Source of the DNA: Wenzhouxiangella sp. XN201
GTDB lineage: Bacteria; Pseudomonadota; Gammaproteobacteria; Xanthomonadales; Wenzhouxiangellaceae
Assembly (NCBI RefSeq): GCF_011008905.1
Contig: NZ_JAAIVI010000017.1
Coordinates: 1,465,750-1,529,749 of the forward strand
Length of the DNA: 64,000 bases
Reading direction: 5' to 3'
The stretch's first letter is position 1. Every line of letters begins with the position of its first letter. This document shows positions 47,632 through 58,197 of the stretch, piece by piece. The position numbers and the translations under genes were made by a program. Below the pieces are notes generated by a model. The model was given only the letters and a program-made list of their open reading frames with translations, was not told where the DNA came from and ran no database searches.

Positions 47632-47760
47632 CTTCGCCATGCAAGCCCGGTATACATCGTGGGCTCGACTCTAAGTTGCTTTATCTGCTCACGTATCCGA
47701 CCAGGGCGGTGGTTGGCGCCGACGAAGTTGCAACAAGCGGTTCATAATTCGAACGAGTTC

Positions 47761-47802
47761 TTGACCTTGATCAAGGACTCAAGCGATCCTGCTAACTAGC
47801 AT
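47761..47802 (+). promoter_or_regulatory. FNR/FixK-type box and -10 of the second Crp-type gene
   Basis: TTGAC-CTTG-ATCAA (47761-47774) is followed after 22 bp by TAGCAT (47797-47802), the same -10 as at the Usp promoter. The predicted start is near 47809, with a 60-base leader. Confidence 0.82.
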
Positions 47803-47844
47803 GAAGTGGGTGATTGGCAAATGGGGGCCGATCTCTCCGTATCA

Positions 47845-47858
47845 TTGATCCGGATCAG
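47845..47858 (+). promoter_or_regulatory. Second FNR/FixK-type box, inside the leader
   Basis: TTGAT-CCGG-ATCAG, one mismatch from the box, lies downstream of the predicted start and 10 bp before the ATG. Binding here should block transcription, giving repression at high regulator levels. Confidence 0.6.
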
Positions 47859-47868
47859 GAGAAGGGCT

Positions 47869-48567
47869 ATGCAGACCGGCCCGGAACGAAATCACTTACT
47901 CACTCTTTTTCCTCAACGGACAAAAGATCGGATTTTCCCGCTGTTGCGCGCGATCGAGCTGCCGGCGGGCAGTGAAATCTACGCCGCTGGTCAAGTAGAG
48001 GAGTACGTCTATTTCCCGGCTGATTGCATTATTTCTCTGCTCTACGTCATTTACGACGGCCATTCCACCGAAATTTCGGTCGTGGGCCGCGACGGCATTC
48101 TGGGCGTCGCGGCGCTCATGGGCGGAGAAAGCACAAACAGTCAGGCCGTTGTGCAGGTTGCCGGCACGGCCTACCGAATGAACGCCGCCGACCTCAAGCG
48201 CGAATTCCGCAACGATGCCATCTTGCGCATGCTGATGCTGCGCTACACCCAGGCCCTGATCACCCAGATGGGCCAGACGGCGGCGTGTAACCGGCATCAC
48301 CGCGTCGACCAACAACTGGCCCGCTGGCTGCTGCTTTGCCTGGACCGACTGCCGACCAACGAACTGACCATGACGCAGGAACAGATCTCGAACATGCTGG
48401 GCGTGCGCCGGGAAGGGGTAACCGAATCGGCCCGCAAATTGGCAAGTCTGGGTGTCATCAAATACCAGCGCAGGCGGATCACCGTACTTGACCGTTGGAA
48501 GCTGGAACAACTCAGCTGCGAGTGCTACGGCGTAGTCAAGAAGGAGACGGATCGCCTGGTGGCTTGA
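47869..48567 (+). CDS. Crp/Fnr-family transcription regulator (copy 2)
   Basis: The product is 232 residues from the ATG at 47869, which has AGGAGAAGGG upstream. It has a beta roll (EISVVGRDGILGVAALMGGESTNSQAVVQVAG) and a winged helix with TQEQISNMLGVRREGVTESARKLASLGVIKYQRRRITVLDR, ending SCECYGVVKKETDRL. It is closely similar throughout to the regulator at 34111-34872, but lacks that protein's N-terminal extension and coupled methyltransferase. No Fe-S cysteines are present. Its promoter carries two FNR/FixK-type boxes, so it probably acts below the FNR-type regulator in a cascade. Confidence 0.92.
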   Translation: MQTGPERNHLLTLFPQRTKDRIFPLLRAIELPAGSEIYAAGQVEEYVYFPADCIISLLYVIYDGHSTEISVVGRDGILGVAALMGGESTNSQAVVQVAGTAYRMNAADLKREFRNDAILRMLMLRYTQALITQMGQTAACNRHHRVDQQLARWLLLCLDRLPTNELTMTQEQISNMLGVRREGVTESARKLASLGVIKYQRRRITVLDRWKLEQLSCECYGVVKKETDRLVA

Positions 48568-48729
48568 ATGCACCCCCCAGGTAGCAATCCTTTAGTTCGC
48601 ATAATGTATATTATGTAAAGTTATCGCCCAGAGCCCAAATCAAGCAGATCCGGAAGCCTTAGATCCTATCTTCCACTGAATATTGGCTTTTCAATACGTT
48701 ACATCACTTTCCTTCGGCCTTTTCTCGTT

Positions 48730-51700
48730 TCATACAGGCCTCGGCTGCTGAAAGCGCTTGATGACCACGACAACGTGATGGGCGTCGCCGTCGTCGACGA
48801 AGTCGATCATATTGCCCTCGATGGACCGCCCGTCCATTTCAATGCCTGTTTGTGCTTGCTCAGGCGCTGAAGAAAACTGCCGGTACTCCACGACATAGGT
48901 TGAAGCGCCGGTCCTGAGCGTGACGCGGCAGCGATCCCAGGCGGGCGGCAGGCAGGGGTCGATACGCAACTGATCGCCCAGCCGGCGCAGTCCGAATACG
49001 GCTTCCACGGCCCCTCGCCAGGCCCATGCCGCCGCTCCGGTATACCAGCTCCACCCGCCCCGGCCACGGTTCTCGCCCTGACTGTAGATATCGCCCGACA
49101 GGACATAAGGCTCCAGGCGGTAATGTCGGCAATCGGCCTCGGTCGAACTTTGCTTGACCGGGTCGAGAATTCCCAACAGCCGTTCGACCTGATCCGGCCA
49201 TCCCAGGCGGGCCGCCGCCCACAGCGCCCAGGTGGCGGCGTGCGTGTACTGCGCGCCATTTTCACGAATGCCGGGCGGGTAGCCGCGGATGTAGCCCGGA
49301 TCATGCTGGATGCGATTGAATGGCGGCCTCAGCAACAGGATCAGGCGGGCGTCGTCGTCGACCAGTTGCTCCAGGGCGGCCATCATGGCACCGGCGGCTT
49401 GCTCGGGCGGCTGTTCGGGCCCGAGAACCGACCAGGCCTGAGCGATCAGGTCGATACGGCATTCCTCGCTGTCTTTCGAGCCCAGTGCCAGGCCATCGTC
49501 GAACCAGGCGCGCAGGTACCAGTCTCCGTCCCAGGCATGGATCGCCACCCGCCCGACAAGCAGTTCGGCCAGTTGCCGATATTGCGCGGCACTTTCGGTC
49601 TCGCCGCGGGATTCGCAGATCGGGGCGAACTCCCTGAGCACCCGCACCAGGAACCAGGCCAACCAGACGCTTTCGCCACGCCCGGTGGTACTGACACGGT
49701 TGAGACCGTCGTTCCAGTCGCCGCTGCCGATCACCGGCAGCCCGTGCGGGCCGACCGTGCTGGCCCGGTCGATGGCCCGGCAGCAATGTTCGAACAGGCT
49801 GGCCCGGTGCCCGCTCTGGGCGAACTCGGCATAGCGTTCGGCCTCACCCGAGGCCAGCGGCGCGCCATCGAGCCAGGCCAATTCCTCGTCCAGGATGCCG
49901 TGGTCGCCCGTGGCCTCGACATAATGCGCCGTCACGAAGGGCAGCCACAGCAAGTCGTCGGAGCAGCGCGTTCTGACTCCGCGCAACGGCGACTCGTGCC
50001 ACCAGTGCAGAACGTCGCCTTCCCGAAACTGTCGCGACGCCGCGTGCAGGATGTGTTGCCGGGTTGCTTCGGGCGCCAGCCAGGTCATGGCCATGACGTC
50101 CTGTAGCTGATCGCGAAATCCGAAGCCGCCGCTGGACTGGTAGTAGCCAGTGCGCCCCCAAAGCCTGGAGGTAATCGCCTGGTACGGCAGCCAGTGGTTA
50201 TAGAGAATGTTGAATGACTCGTCCGGCGTTTCGAACTCGACGCCCGAAAGCAGCTGATCCCAGTGCTGGCGACTTTGCTTTCGGCTACGCTCGCCCTGCC
50301 CCTCACTGATGTATTGCTCGGCCAGGGCCAGGGCCGCCTCACGCGTGGCGCCGTGTCCGATCACGAAGTGCACGACACGCGTCTCGCCGGGCGGCAAATC
50401 GAGGTGGACCTGAAGCGCAGCGCAGGGATCGCAGCCCGCCGCCAGTGAACCACTCAGGCCGATGCGCCAGAGGGCGGCGGGCTGATCAATACTGCCGCCC
50501 TGCCCCAGGAACTCCCTGCGGTCGGTGGTGAACCCATGCACCGGTTGATCGCTGGCGACGAAGGCATGGCCCCGTCCGGCGAAGCGCTCATAGCCATTGC
50601 TCGCCAGCAGCGCATGATGCTCGAGATCCAGCTCGCAGTCGAGATGCAGCGCGGTGTCGCCGCGGCGGTTACCCAGTACCCATTCGAGGTAGCACGTAGC
50701 GGTAATCCGGCGCGTCCAGTCGCAGTGGTTCGTCAGGGCCAGCCGACAGATCTTGACTGCATCGGTTTTATCGACGTGGAGAGCCAGTTCCTGTTCGAGG
50801 CCACTGTCATGGCGCAGGAAACGGCTGTAGCCGATCCCGTGGTAGACCTGGCAGGCGCCCGGCCCAGGTCGGGGACCCGGCGTGGGCGTCCAGACGCGTC
50901 CGGTCTCTTCGTCGCGCAGGTAGATGACCTCACCGGAAGGATCGGTGACCGGATCGTCGGGCCAGGCGGTCAGGCGGTACTCGCTGCTGTTGCCCGCCCA
51001 GGTGAAGCTGCTGCCGGATTCGGTCACCAGCGTGCCGAAATCGGGGTTGGCCAACACGTTGGACCAGGGTGCCGGCGTGAACTGTCCCGGCTCGAGGTGA
51101 ATGACGTACTCACGACCGTCGGCGCTGAAACTGCCGATGCCGTTGTCGTGGACCAGGTCATCGGGTCGCGCCAGCGGCTGGAGCGTCTGATCGACCTCCT
51201 GGGCGTCGCGTGACGGTACCAGCGGTGGCAGCCGGGCGGGCCTGGGCGCCAGCAGCTGGCTGTGCAAATCGGGCCGGTCGAGATCCAGGACCACGCTGGC
51301 CGCAGCCAGCAACGCACGGCGCTGGTCGGCGGAGAGTTCGCGCCCGGGGATCACCGTGACCTGGCCGAGCAGCACCCGCTGGGTCCGGGAGCGCACGGAC
51401 TCGACCAATTCCTGCAGCCGGTCCCGGCCGGTCTGCTCGTAGCCGCCGGCCGTTTCGTCGATCAGCAGCAGGTCCGATCGCAACTGCCGCCCGGAAATCA
51501 GGGTGTGCGCCCGGACCAGTCGTTCGATCTGTTCGAGGTTGCCGCGGTTGTTCACCAGCCCGGCGATGATGGGCCAGTCCCCGGAGATGCCGCGCGACCA
51601 CAGCAACGACTGCAGCGCCTCGTCGGGCCGCTCGCCCATCCACCGCCATTCCGGCTGCGGTTCGAGCATGGCCGACATCAACAGCATGGCGAACTGCACC

Positions 51701-54700
51701 TCGCCGGGCGGCATCTGCAAGTGATGCAGTTCGAGCGCGGTCTGCATGCGAGCCTGTTCGAACAACCAGTTGATCCGGCTTGGCGAACCATAATGGCCCA
51801 TGGCGCTGATCAGTTCCGCCTGCGAGCGGGCCGCAGCCGTCAGCAGGCCGATCTCGATGCGACCGTAGGGCTCGATCGTGATCTCCAGCGCCATCGTGCT
51901 GGAGGGATTGATCACCGCGCCGGTCGTTCCGCTCAAGCTCTCGAGACCGTCTGCCAAGCCTGCCGGCCGCCGCAGGTTTCCGCCGCGACCGACAAAGCGA
52001 TCGCGGTCGGTCTCCCAGCCGAAACGGGCGGTCAAACCCGGCGGTGGAATGAGTGCATGGCCGACGTAGAGCGACATCTCCTCGTCGCTTCGTGGCCGAC
52101 GCCGGAACACCAGGGTCCGGTCGTTTGGCAGGCATTCGCTTTCGACGAACAGGCGGGCAAAGGCCGGATGCCGCTCGAAATCCCGCGCCGGCGCCATGGC
52201 CAGCTCGGAAAAACTGGCGATGACCAGGCGCCGGGGCGTTCCCGACTCGTTGTTGATGACCAGCCGACGCGCCTCGACGTCGTGTTGGCCGGCAATGGCG
52301 ACGTCCAGCCGGCAGAGCAGCGCATGACGCCGGCGCCGGAATTCGACCCGGTGAGGCGCCTGTACGATCTGGGTCTCGCCGACTTCGTCCCACGAGGCTG
52401 GATCGGCCGCAACCGTGAACAGTCGGTCTTCGTCGGGTTCGGCGATATAGACCCGCGACACGTCTCGCCGGGTCGTGATATCTGCCTGCCAGCGGTTGAT
52501 GGCAATGCCCTGCCACCAGCTGCCACCGCCGCCGCAAGCGTCAAGGGTGGTGCTGAGAGTGCCATTCGACAACAGGCAATAGCGCGCTGCTGTCGAGTCC
52601 CGGGGTGCGACCGTCCATTCCACCGGGCTAGCGGCAACAGCCAGGGTGCGTTCGGGCTGAAGGCGCATGCGGATTGCCAGCTCGGGACTGGTCCGAGGCA
52701 GGCGTTCGTGCAGCAGCATCGAGACGCCGGCAATATGCCGGTCAGCCATGAAGCGCCGCGCCATGATGTCATTGTTGAGGTAGTTGTCGATGGCGGCAAG
52801 GATCATGCCCTGGTGATGACTCATCCAGGCCCTGACCACCCGGGCTCGGCGCGGCTTGTCACTGGTGCGGCGCCCGAAGTCGACGGCCTCGTAACAGCCG
52901 AACAGACCGATGGCGTGCATTCCGGCTAGCTTTTCGAGGTTATCGATTACAGCAGCCGGGCGGTAAGGCAATGCCATCACGCTGGCATACGGTGCCACCA
53001 CCAGTCGCTCACCCAGGTCGCGGCGGAAACCCAGGCCGGGTACGCCGAAGCTGCGATAGGCATAGTGGCGTTCTTCATTGAGCTGGTAGTAGGCCGACTC
53101 CGAAACACCCCATGGAATGCCGCCATGCGCGTCGGCGAAATCCCGGTGCAGATCGATGGCATTGACGCTGGCCGTCTCCAGCAGCCCGGTCACCGGCGTC
53201 GGACAGTAGAGTCGGGGCATCAGGTATTCGAACAGGGTCGCGCCCCAGGACATCAACAGGCGGCGTCCGCCGTAGCGTCGAAAGGGTCGACCCAGGTGCA
53301 ACCAGTGGCGCATCGGGACCTGGCCGCGCGATATGGCCAACAGGCTGGTCAGGCGGGCCTCGGAGGCCAGCAGGTCGTAGCAGCCGGAGTCGAGTGCCGC
53401 GTTGTCGACGTCGAAGCCGATGCGAAACTGATGCCGCTCGGCGTCGTAGAGAAACCCGAAGTCCATTTCGGTCACCCAGCACTCGGCCAGCCGGGCCAGG
53501 TCCGCACAGTCTTCGGCCAGATGCTGATTGGCCTCGCGGGCCTGCTCGAGGTGGTGTTGCATACGCTTGGCCAGGGGTGCCGGAAGCCCTGCCCCATCAC
53601 ATCGTGCGGCATTCATCAGACGTTCGGCGCGTCGGCACTGGGTCACATGCGCTTGCGGACACCATCCGGTCTCCATCAACCTGGCCAGTTGCGCCAGCGG
53701 CCGGCTGCCGCTGTCTTCGGCATGTTTCTTGAGCGCAGGCAGCTCGGGTAGCCAGGGCTGCAGGGACTTGATCGCACGTCGGGCCTGGCGTACCTGCCCG
53801 ATCAATTGTGTCAGCCAGGTTCGCAGTTCGGCGATGAGGTCGGCGCTGACGTCGAGGGTCTGGTCCTCGGCCAATTCGATGATGGCCTCGGCCAGTTCGT
53901 CGAGCTGGTATTCGTGCCACTTGTCGAGGAGCTCGCAACATTTGCCGGGACTGGCTGCCAGCGCCTGGCGGTACTGCCCATCGATACGATCGAGCCATTT
54001 CGCCAACGCGTGATCTCGCGGCGACTGTTTGGCCAGCGGGCGCGCAGTTCGTTCGATCAAGTCGAGAGTGTCGGCCAGGCCACGCGCCAGTTGCGTCAGG
54101 GCCAGCGGCTTGCTTCTGATTTCGTCGAGTGAACGCGCCAGCGTGACCAGGGCGACCGCCAGGTTGCCGCTGTCGACGGTGGAGACGTAGGCCGGCGGAA
54201 GCCGTTCGAGATCGTCAATCTCGTACCAGTTGAACCAGTGACCCCGATAGCGCTCCAGTTGCGCCATGCCTTCCATGCTGTTGCGCAGCCAGGCGGTAAG
54301 CGTGTGTGGGTCGATCCAGCCGAAGTCGTGGGCGACCAGGGCTGAATTCAGTGCCATGCCCATATTGGTCGGCGAGGTGCGCGCCGCCAGCGCGACCCTG
54401 GGATCGTCCTGATAGTTGTCGGGCGGCAGCCAGTGAGTATCGGGCCCGACAAAGTGATCGAAGAACAACCAGGTGCGCCGGGCGATGCGCCGCAGCAGTC
54501 GCTCGGCGTCGGGATGCGGGCGCTCGAACTTGCGCCGGCGTTCTCTCTCCACGCGCTGAACGATTGCGGGTGCGGCCAGCCAGGCGGACGCCAATGGCGC
54601 GGCCACGAGCAACAATACGGGCTGTGACAGGCTCACGCCCGCGAGCACGGCCGCGCCCAATAGTGGACAGGGCCACAGCTCACGCCACAGGCTCTTGCGG

Positions 54701-57216
54701 GCCTGGCCGAGGCTCCGGTGGACATGGGCAGCCGTGGTCCATTCGAGCAGGTGTCGGTGGGTGATAAATAGTCGGACCAGTGTGCGGACGACGGCATCGC
54801 CGATCACCAGGCTCTGGTACGGCAGCAGAACCAGGCTTAACAGCCAGTGCTGGGCCTGCAATCGCAATCCGTGCAGCGTGGGTCGCAGTCTCAGGACGGC
54901 CGCTCGCGGTGCGGCCAGCAGGTGGCTGGCCGAACCAAGCAGTTCGCTCAACAAACCCGCGGCCAGCAGGAGGAGAAAGACCAGCGACCACAGCAGGTCA
55001 TTGCCAGGCAGGATGCCGCTGAAACCGATCAGGATCAGCAGCAGCGAGACCGGCGGCTGCAAGCTGCGGCGCAGGTTGTCGACAATCATCCACCGGTGGA
55101 CGAGAGAGAGCCGGTTGCGATGCCGCTCGCCGTCAGTGCCCCGCGGGCTGTGGCCGAGCCAGGGCAGGAGCTGCCAATCGCCGCGTACCCAGCGATGCTG
55201 CCGGCGTGTCCAGGCGGTCACACTGGGCGGGAACTGCTCCATGAGCACGATGTCGGTAGCCAGGCCGACGCGGGCAAAGATGCCCTCGAGCAGGTCGTGA
55301 CTGAGCAAACTGTTGTCGGGGATGCGCCCTTCCAGCGTCGCCTCGATAGCACGCCAATCGTAGATGCCCTTGCCGGCGAAGATGCCTTCGCCGAATAGAT
55401 CCTGGTAGACATCCGAGCTGGCGTGGGTGTAGAGATCAACAGTCGTGTCGCCGGAAAAGGCGCGCGTGAAGGCGTTGTTGCGCGTGGTGTCCGGATCGAT
55501 CTCGACACGTGGCTGGATGATGCCGTAGCCGGCCTTCAGTGAGCGGCCGTCGCCACTGTAGACAGCGCGGCTGAGTGGATGGGCCAGCGTGCCCACCAGC
55601 CGTCTGGCGCCCCCCGGCGGCAGGCGGGTGTCGGCGTCCAGCGTGATCACGTAACGCACGTCGTCGAGTCGTTCGCGCTCGCCGAAGGCCTCGACAAAAC
55701 CTGAATCTTCGTGACCGGCCAGCAGCCGATTGAAGGCCATCAGCTTGCCGCGCTTGCGCTCGCGCCCCATCCAGCAGCCTTCCCGCTCGTTGAATTCTCG
55801 CGAGCGGCACAGGAACAGAAAATCGGCTTGGGGGTATTGCTTCGCCAGGCGCTCGATCTGCAGCCGGGCCCTTCGCAGGATGGTCCGGTCCGAGTCCAGC
55901 GTGGCCTCGTCGGCATCGTGCAGGTCGCCCAGTACGACCCACACCAGCTCCGGATCATCATTGGCGAGGAAATTGACTTCCAGGTGCTCGAAGACAGGGG
56001 CGACATCCTCGGGGCCGGAAAATATCACCGGTACAGCGACCGCGCTGCGGTATGGGGCCGGAATGCCTGACTCGAAGTCCAGGCGCGCCAGCGTGCGCGG
56101 CGGCACCAGGCGGGTCAATAGCCCGTTGGCGAGAGTCACGGCCAGGCCGAGGGCTGGCACAAGCAGCAACACAAGGAATGCGGCCGACAGCGCTACAGAG
56201 GCCTGATGATGACTGAGATAGACGGTCGGAAGCGCAAGAGCCGCGCCGGCCAGTGCAAATACCAGCATGAAGTAGACCGACCCGGGCCGGCGCCGGGCGA
56301 AGTCCAGGAAGCGCCGTCCCGGACGTGGCCGATAGCCGATCTTCTGTTCGGTCTGCCGCCGTCCACCGCCGACCAGCCAGTAGCCAACATGACCATGACG
56401 GGCATCTTGCGGCGAGGCGCGTGCCAGGGACAGGCAGTGATCGGCAATAGTCACCTCGTCGAGTCGGCTGCTGCGCGCGAGTTCTTCCACCACGCGCCGG
56501 TAGCGGTCACGGGACTCGAAATCCATTTGCGGATAGGCACCGGAAGGATCGTCACGAAGCAGGCGCTCGACCGCACTCAACCGTTCGAAGCTCAGGCGCC
56601 AGTCATGCGCCGACAGCGTTCGCAGGCTGATGACGCCGCTGGCAATTCGTTCGACCAGGCCGCTCTCCTCCTCGCGCCCGGCCCGCACCTGCTCGACCAG
56701 AACCTCACCGGCTTCGATCAGCTGGCGGGTTTCGGCCAGGATCACGAAAGCCGGCAGGGCCCAGAGCTCGCCGATGCTCAGGGATCGCTCCGACTGATAG
56801 AGATCGATGGCGTGCTCCATCCAGGCCGGGTCGACAGGCTGGCCGCCCTGCTGCACCAGGATGGCGGCCAGGGCCTCGACCGCGGGAACGGAGGGCTCGC
56901 CCTTGTCTTCGACCCCGGGCAGGCTTTGTACATAGGCTTTGGGGAGGTCACGCTTGACTCCGGCGAGCGCATCCTCGATCACATGCCGGTTGTCGAGCAG
57001 CCATTCCTCGCCGCGCGAGGCATAGCGACGGCCGGCCAGGAGGACATCGAGATTCGTGTAAAGTCCGCTCAGCCGCTTGCGCTGTCGATCCAGCTGCCGA
57101 CGGAACCGCCGGCCATCGGACTTTCTTAAACGTCCGTTTCGCGCCAGCGTATACAGGGCATGTTGCAGCGACTGATGGTCAATCTCCGGGCTGCCGGTCG
57201 GCTGGGAGCTCGACAC
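48730..57216 (-). CDS. ndvB: Cyclic beta-glucan synthase (NdvB/ChvB-like)
   Basis: The 2828-residue product has the length and architecture of NdvB. It has an N-terminal region, a pair of membrane helices (SVYFMLVFALAGAALALPTV) and a GT84 transferase domain with TLDADTRLPPGG and RRQHRWVRGDW. More membrane helices (SLLLILIGFSGILPG) follow, then the glycoamylase-like segment (GGIPWGVSESAYY, GMHAIGLFGCYEAVDF, WMSHHQGMILAAI) and a C-terminal GH94 phosphorylase domain with the acid Asp in GDWNDGLN. It makes periplasmic cyclic beta-1,2-glucan from UDP-glucose, with osmotic and envelope roles. It is cotranscribed with the Usp gene 10 bp upstream, under an FNR/FixK-type box. Confidence 0.92.
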   Translation of the reverse strand: MSSSQPTGSPEIDHQSLQHALYTLARNGRLRKSDGRRFRRQLDRQRKRLSGLYTNLDVLLAGRRYASRGEEWLLDNRHVIEDALAGVKRDLPKAYVQSLPGVEDKGEPSVPAVEALAAILVQQGGQPVDPAWMEHAIDLYQSERSLSIGELWALPAFVILAETRQLIEAGEVLVEQVRAGREEESGLVERIASGVISLRTLSAHDWRLSFERLSAVERLLRDDPSGAYPQMDFESRDRYRRVVEELARSSRLDEVTIADHCLSLARASPQDARHGHVGYWLVGGGRRQTEQKIGYRPRPGRRFLDFARRRPGSVYFMLVFALAGAALALPTVYLSHHQASVALSAAFLVLLLVPALGLAVTLANGLLTRLVPPRTLARLDFESGIPAPYRSAVAVPVIFSGPEDVAPVFEHLEVNFLANDDPELVWVVLGDLHDADEATLDSDRTILRRARLQIERLAKQYPQADFLFLCRSREFNEREGCWMGRERKRGKLMAFNRLLAGHEDSGFVEAFGERERLDDVRYVITLDADTRLPPGGARRLVGTLAHPLSRAVYSGDGRSLKAGYGIIQPRVEIDPDTTRNNAFTRAFSGDTTVDLYTHASSDVYQDLFGEGIFAGKGIYDWRAIEATLEGRIPDNSLLSHDLLEGIFARVGLATDIVLMEQFPPSVTAWTRRQHRWVRGDWQLLPWLGHSPRGTDGERHRNRLSLVHRWMIVDNLRRSLQPPVSLLLILIGFSGILPGNDLLWSLVFLLLLAAGLLSELLGSASHLLAAPRAAVLRLRPTLHGLRLQAQHWLLSLVLLPYQSLVIGDAVVRTLVRLFITHRHLLEWTTAAHVHRSLGQARKSLWRELWPCPLLGAAVLAGVSLSQPVLLLVAAPLASAWLAAPAIVQRVERERRRKFERPHPDAERLLRRIARRTWLFFDHFVGPDTHWLPPDNYQDDPRVALAARTSPTNMGMALNSALVAHDFGWIDPHTLTAWLRNSMEGMAQLERYRGHWFNWYEIDDLERLPPAYVSTVDSGNLAVALVTLARSLDEIRSKPLALTQLARGLADTLDLIERTARPLAKQSPRDHALAKWLDRIDGQYRQALAASPGKCCELLDKWHEYQLDELAEAIIELAEDQTLDVSADLIAELRTWLTQLIGQVRQARRAIKSLQPWLPELPALKKHAEDSGSRPLAQLARLMETGWCPQAHVTQCRRAERLMNAARCDGAGLPAPLAKRMQHHLEQAREANQHLAEDCADLARLAECWVTEMDFGFLYDAERHQFRIGFDVDNAALDSGCYDLLASEARLTSLLAISRGQVPMRHWLHLGRPFRRYGGRRLLMSWGATLFEYLMPRLYCPTPVTGLLETASVNAIDLHRDFADAHGGIPWGVSESAYYQLNEERHYAYRSFGVPGLGFRRDLGERLVVAPYASVMALPYRPAAVIDNLEKLAGMHAIGLFGCYEAVDFGRRTSDKPRRARVVRAWMSHHQGMILAAIDNYLNNDIMARRFMADRHIAGVSMLLHERLPRTSPELAIRMRLQPERTLAVAASPVEWTVAPRDSTAARYCLLSNGTLSTTLDACGGGGSWWQGIAINRWQADITTRRDVSRVYIAEPDEDRLFTVAADPASWDEVGETQIVQAPHRVEFRRRRHALLCRLDVAIAGQHDVEARRLVINNESGTPRRLVIASFSELAMAPARDFERHPAFARLFVESECLPNDRTLVFRRRPRSDEEMSLYVGHALIPPPGLTARFGWETDRDRFVGRGGNLRRPAGLADGLESLSGTTGAVINPSSTMALEITIEPYGRIEIGLLTAAARSQAELISAMGHYGSPSRINWLFEQARMQTALELHHLQMPPGEVQFAMLLMSAMLEPQPEWRWMGERPDEALQSLLWSRGISGDWPIIAGLVNNRGNLEQIERLVRAHTLISGRQLRSDLLLIDETAGGYEQTGRDRLQELVESVRSRTQRVLLGQVTVIPGRELSADQRRALLAAASVVLDLDRPDLHSQLLAPRPARLPPLVPSRDAQEVDQTLQPLARPDDLVHDNGIGSFSADGREYVIHLEPGQFTPAPWSNVLANPDFGTLVTESGSSFTWAGNSSEYRLTAWPDDPVTDPSGEVIYLRDEETGRVWTPTPGPRPGPGACQVYHGIGYSRFLRHDSGLEQELALHVDKTDAVKICRLALTNHCDWTRRITATCYLEWVLGNRRGDTALHLDCELDLEHHALLASNGYERFAGRGHAFVASDQPVHGFTTDRREFLGQGGSIDQPAALWRIGLSGSLAAGCDPCAALQVHLDLPPGETRVVHFVIGHGATREAALALAEQYISEGQGERSRKQSRQHWDQLLSGVEFETPDESFNILYNHWLPYQAITSRLWGRTGYYQSSGGFGFRDQLQDVMAMTWLAPEATRQHILHAASRQFREGDVLHWWHESPLRGVRTRCSDDLLWLPFVTAHYVEATGDHGILDEELAWLDGAPLASGEAERYAEFAQSGHRASLFEHCCRAIDRASTVGPHGLPVIGSGDWNDGLNRVSTTGRGESVWLAWFLVRVLREFAPICESRGETESAAQYRQLAELLVGRVAIHAWDGDWYLRAWFDDGLALGSKDSEECRIDLIAQAWSVLGPEQPPEQAAGAMMAALEQLVDDDARLILLLRPPFNRIQHDPGYIRGYPPGIRENGAQYTHAATWALWAAARLGWPDQVERLLGILDPVKQSSTEADCRHYRLEPYVLSGDIYSQGENRGRGGWSWYTGAAAWAWRGAVEAVFGLRRLGDQLRIDPCLPPAWDRCRVTLRTGASTYVVEYRQFSSAPEQAQTGIEMDGRSIEGNMIDFVDDGDAHHVVVVIKRFQQPRPV

Positions 57217-57226
57217 GACCGGCCTC

Positions 57227-58162
57227 TCAGTCGCCGCCCTGCAGCAATTCCTGCCCCACCCGCATGCCGTCCTGCAGCGCGAGAACGGGCGTGGTAATGC
57301 GAGTCAGCAATACCTGGCGCACGGCCTCGCTGCTCCAGCCGCTACTGCCCTCGCCGTGGTGTACGGCCAGCACCAGCAAGTCGGGATGATCCTGCTGGCA
57401 GACCTCGGCAATGGTCTCCACCGGCCGTGTAGAGGCCTCGAGACGGGTTCGGATTTCGTGATGGGATCCCAGGCGATCACGCAACTCCTCGAGATAGCCG
57501 GCGGCAACACGTCGATTACACTCGAGCAGTTCTGACTTGAGTGAATGCTCGTGGGCCGTCAGCGGTCGGCGCCGTGGCATCAGGGGTTCGCTGACCAGGT
57601 GCAGAAGCTCGATCGTCGTGCCGCCACCGGCATCCAACGCGCTGGCCACGTGCAAGGCCACCTCCGCCGGTTGGGAGCCATCCAGCGACACCATGACATG
57701 ACGATAGGGCTCGCCGGGTTTCGCCTCGTCGGCCTGGCCGCGAACGATCAGGTAGGGAATGCGCGTACTGGCCAGCACCTTGTGCACGGTGCCACCGTAA
57801 GGCAGACCGAAAGCACCCCCGGCGCCCCAGGCAGACAACACCACCAGGCGGATCTCATGATGTTCGATGAACTGTGCAATCGCATCGGCCGGACGCCCGT
57901 CCAGCACTTCGATCTCGGTCGGTGCCCCGGCCAGGCGCTCATCGCCGATCAACTTCTGCAGGTATCGCTGCGCCTCGGCCTTGCGCAGCCGCCAGTCGAC
58001 ACTGCCCGCACAGTGCTCCCCGTCCGTATCAGGCCGCTCTTGCAGCACCCGCAAGAGGAACACCCGACTGGAAAACGCTCGCGCCATCCGTCCGGCATGC
58101 ACCAGCGCCTGCTCGGCATAATCCGAACCGTCGAGTGGAACCAGGATGCGGGAAAAGGGCAT
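57227..58162 (-). CDS. Tandem universal stress protein
   Basis: The 311-residue protein has two UspA domains. The first starts FSRILVPLDGSDYAEQALVHAGRMA and ends with WGAGGAFGLPYGGTVHKVLA...PYLIVRG. The second starts HVMVSLDGSQPAEVALHVASALD and ends HHGEGSSGWSSEAVRQVLLTRITTPVLAL. Parts of the ATP-binding G-rich segments are visible in both. Usp proteins help survive starvation and low oxygen. It is the first gene of the operon with the glucan synthase and has an FNR/FixK-type promoter with a 29-base leader. Confidence 0.93.
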   Translation of the reverse strand: MPFSRILVPLDGSDYAEQALVHAGRMARAFSSRVFLLRVLQERPDTDGEHCAGSVDWRLRKAEAQRYLQKLIGDERLAGAPTEIEVLDGRPADAIAQFIEHHEIRLVVLSAWGAGGAFGLPYGGTVHKVLASTRIPYLIVRGQADEAKPGEPYRHVMVSLDGSQPAEVALHVASALDAGGGTTIELLHLVSEPLMPRRRPLTAHEHSLKSELLECNRRVAAGYLEELRDRLGSHHEIRTRLEASTRPVETIAEVCQQDHPDLLVLAVHHGEGSSGWSSEAVRQVLLTRITTPVLALQDGMRVGQELLQGGD

Positions 58163-58197
58163 GACGTGGCTGCAAGCACCTCATGAGAGATGCTTTC

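Noticed and set aside
48600-48615. CATAAT-GTAT-ATTATG inverted repeat between the Crp copy 2 and glucan synthase genes
   Set aside because: AT-rich palindrome between convergent genes with no T tract; no clear role.
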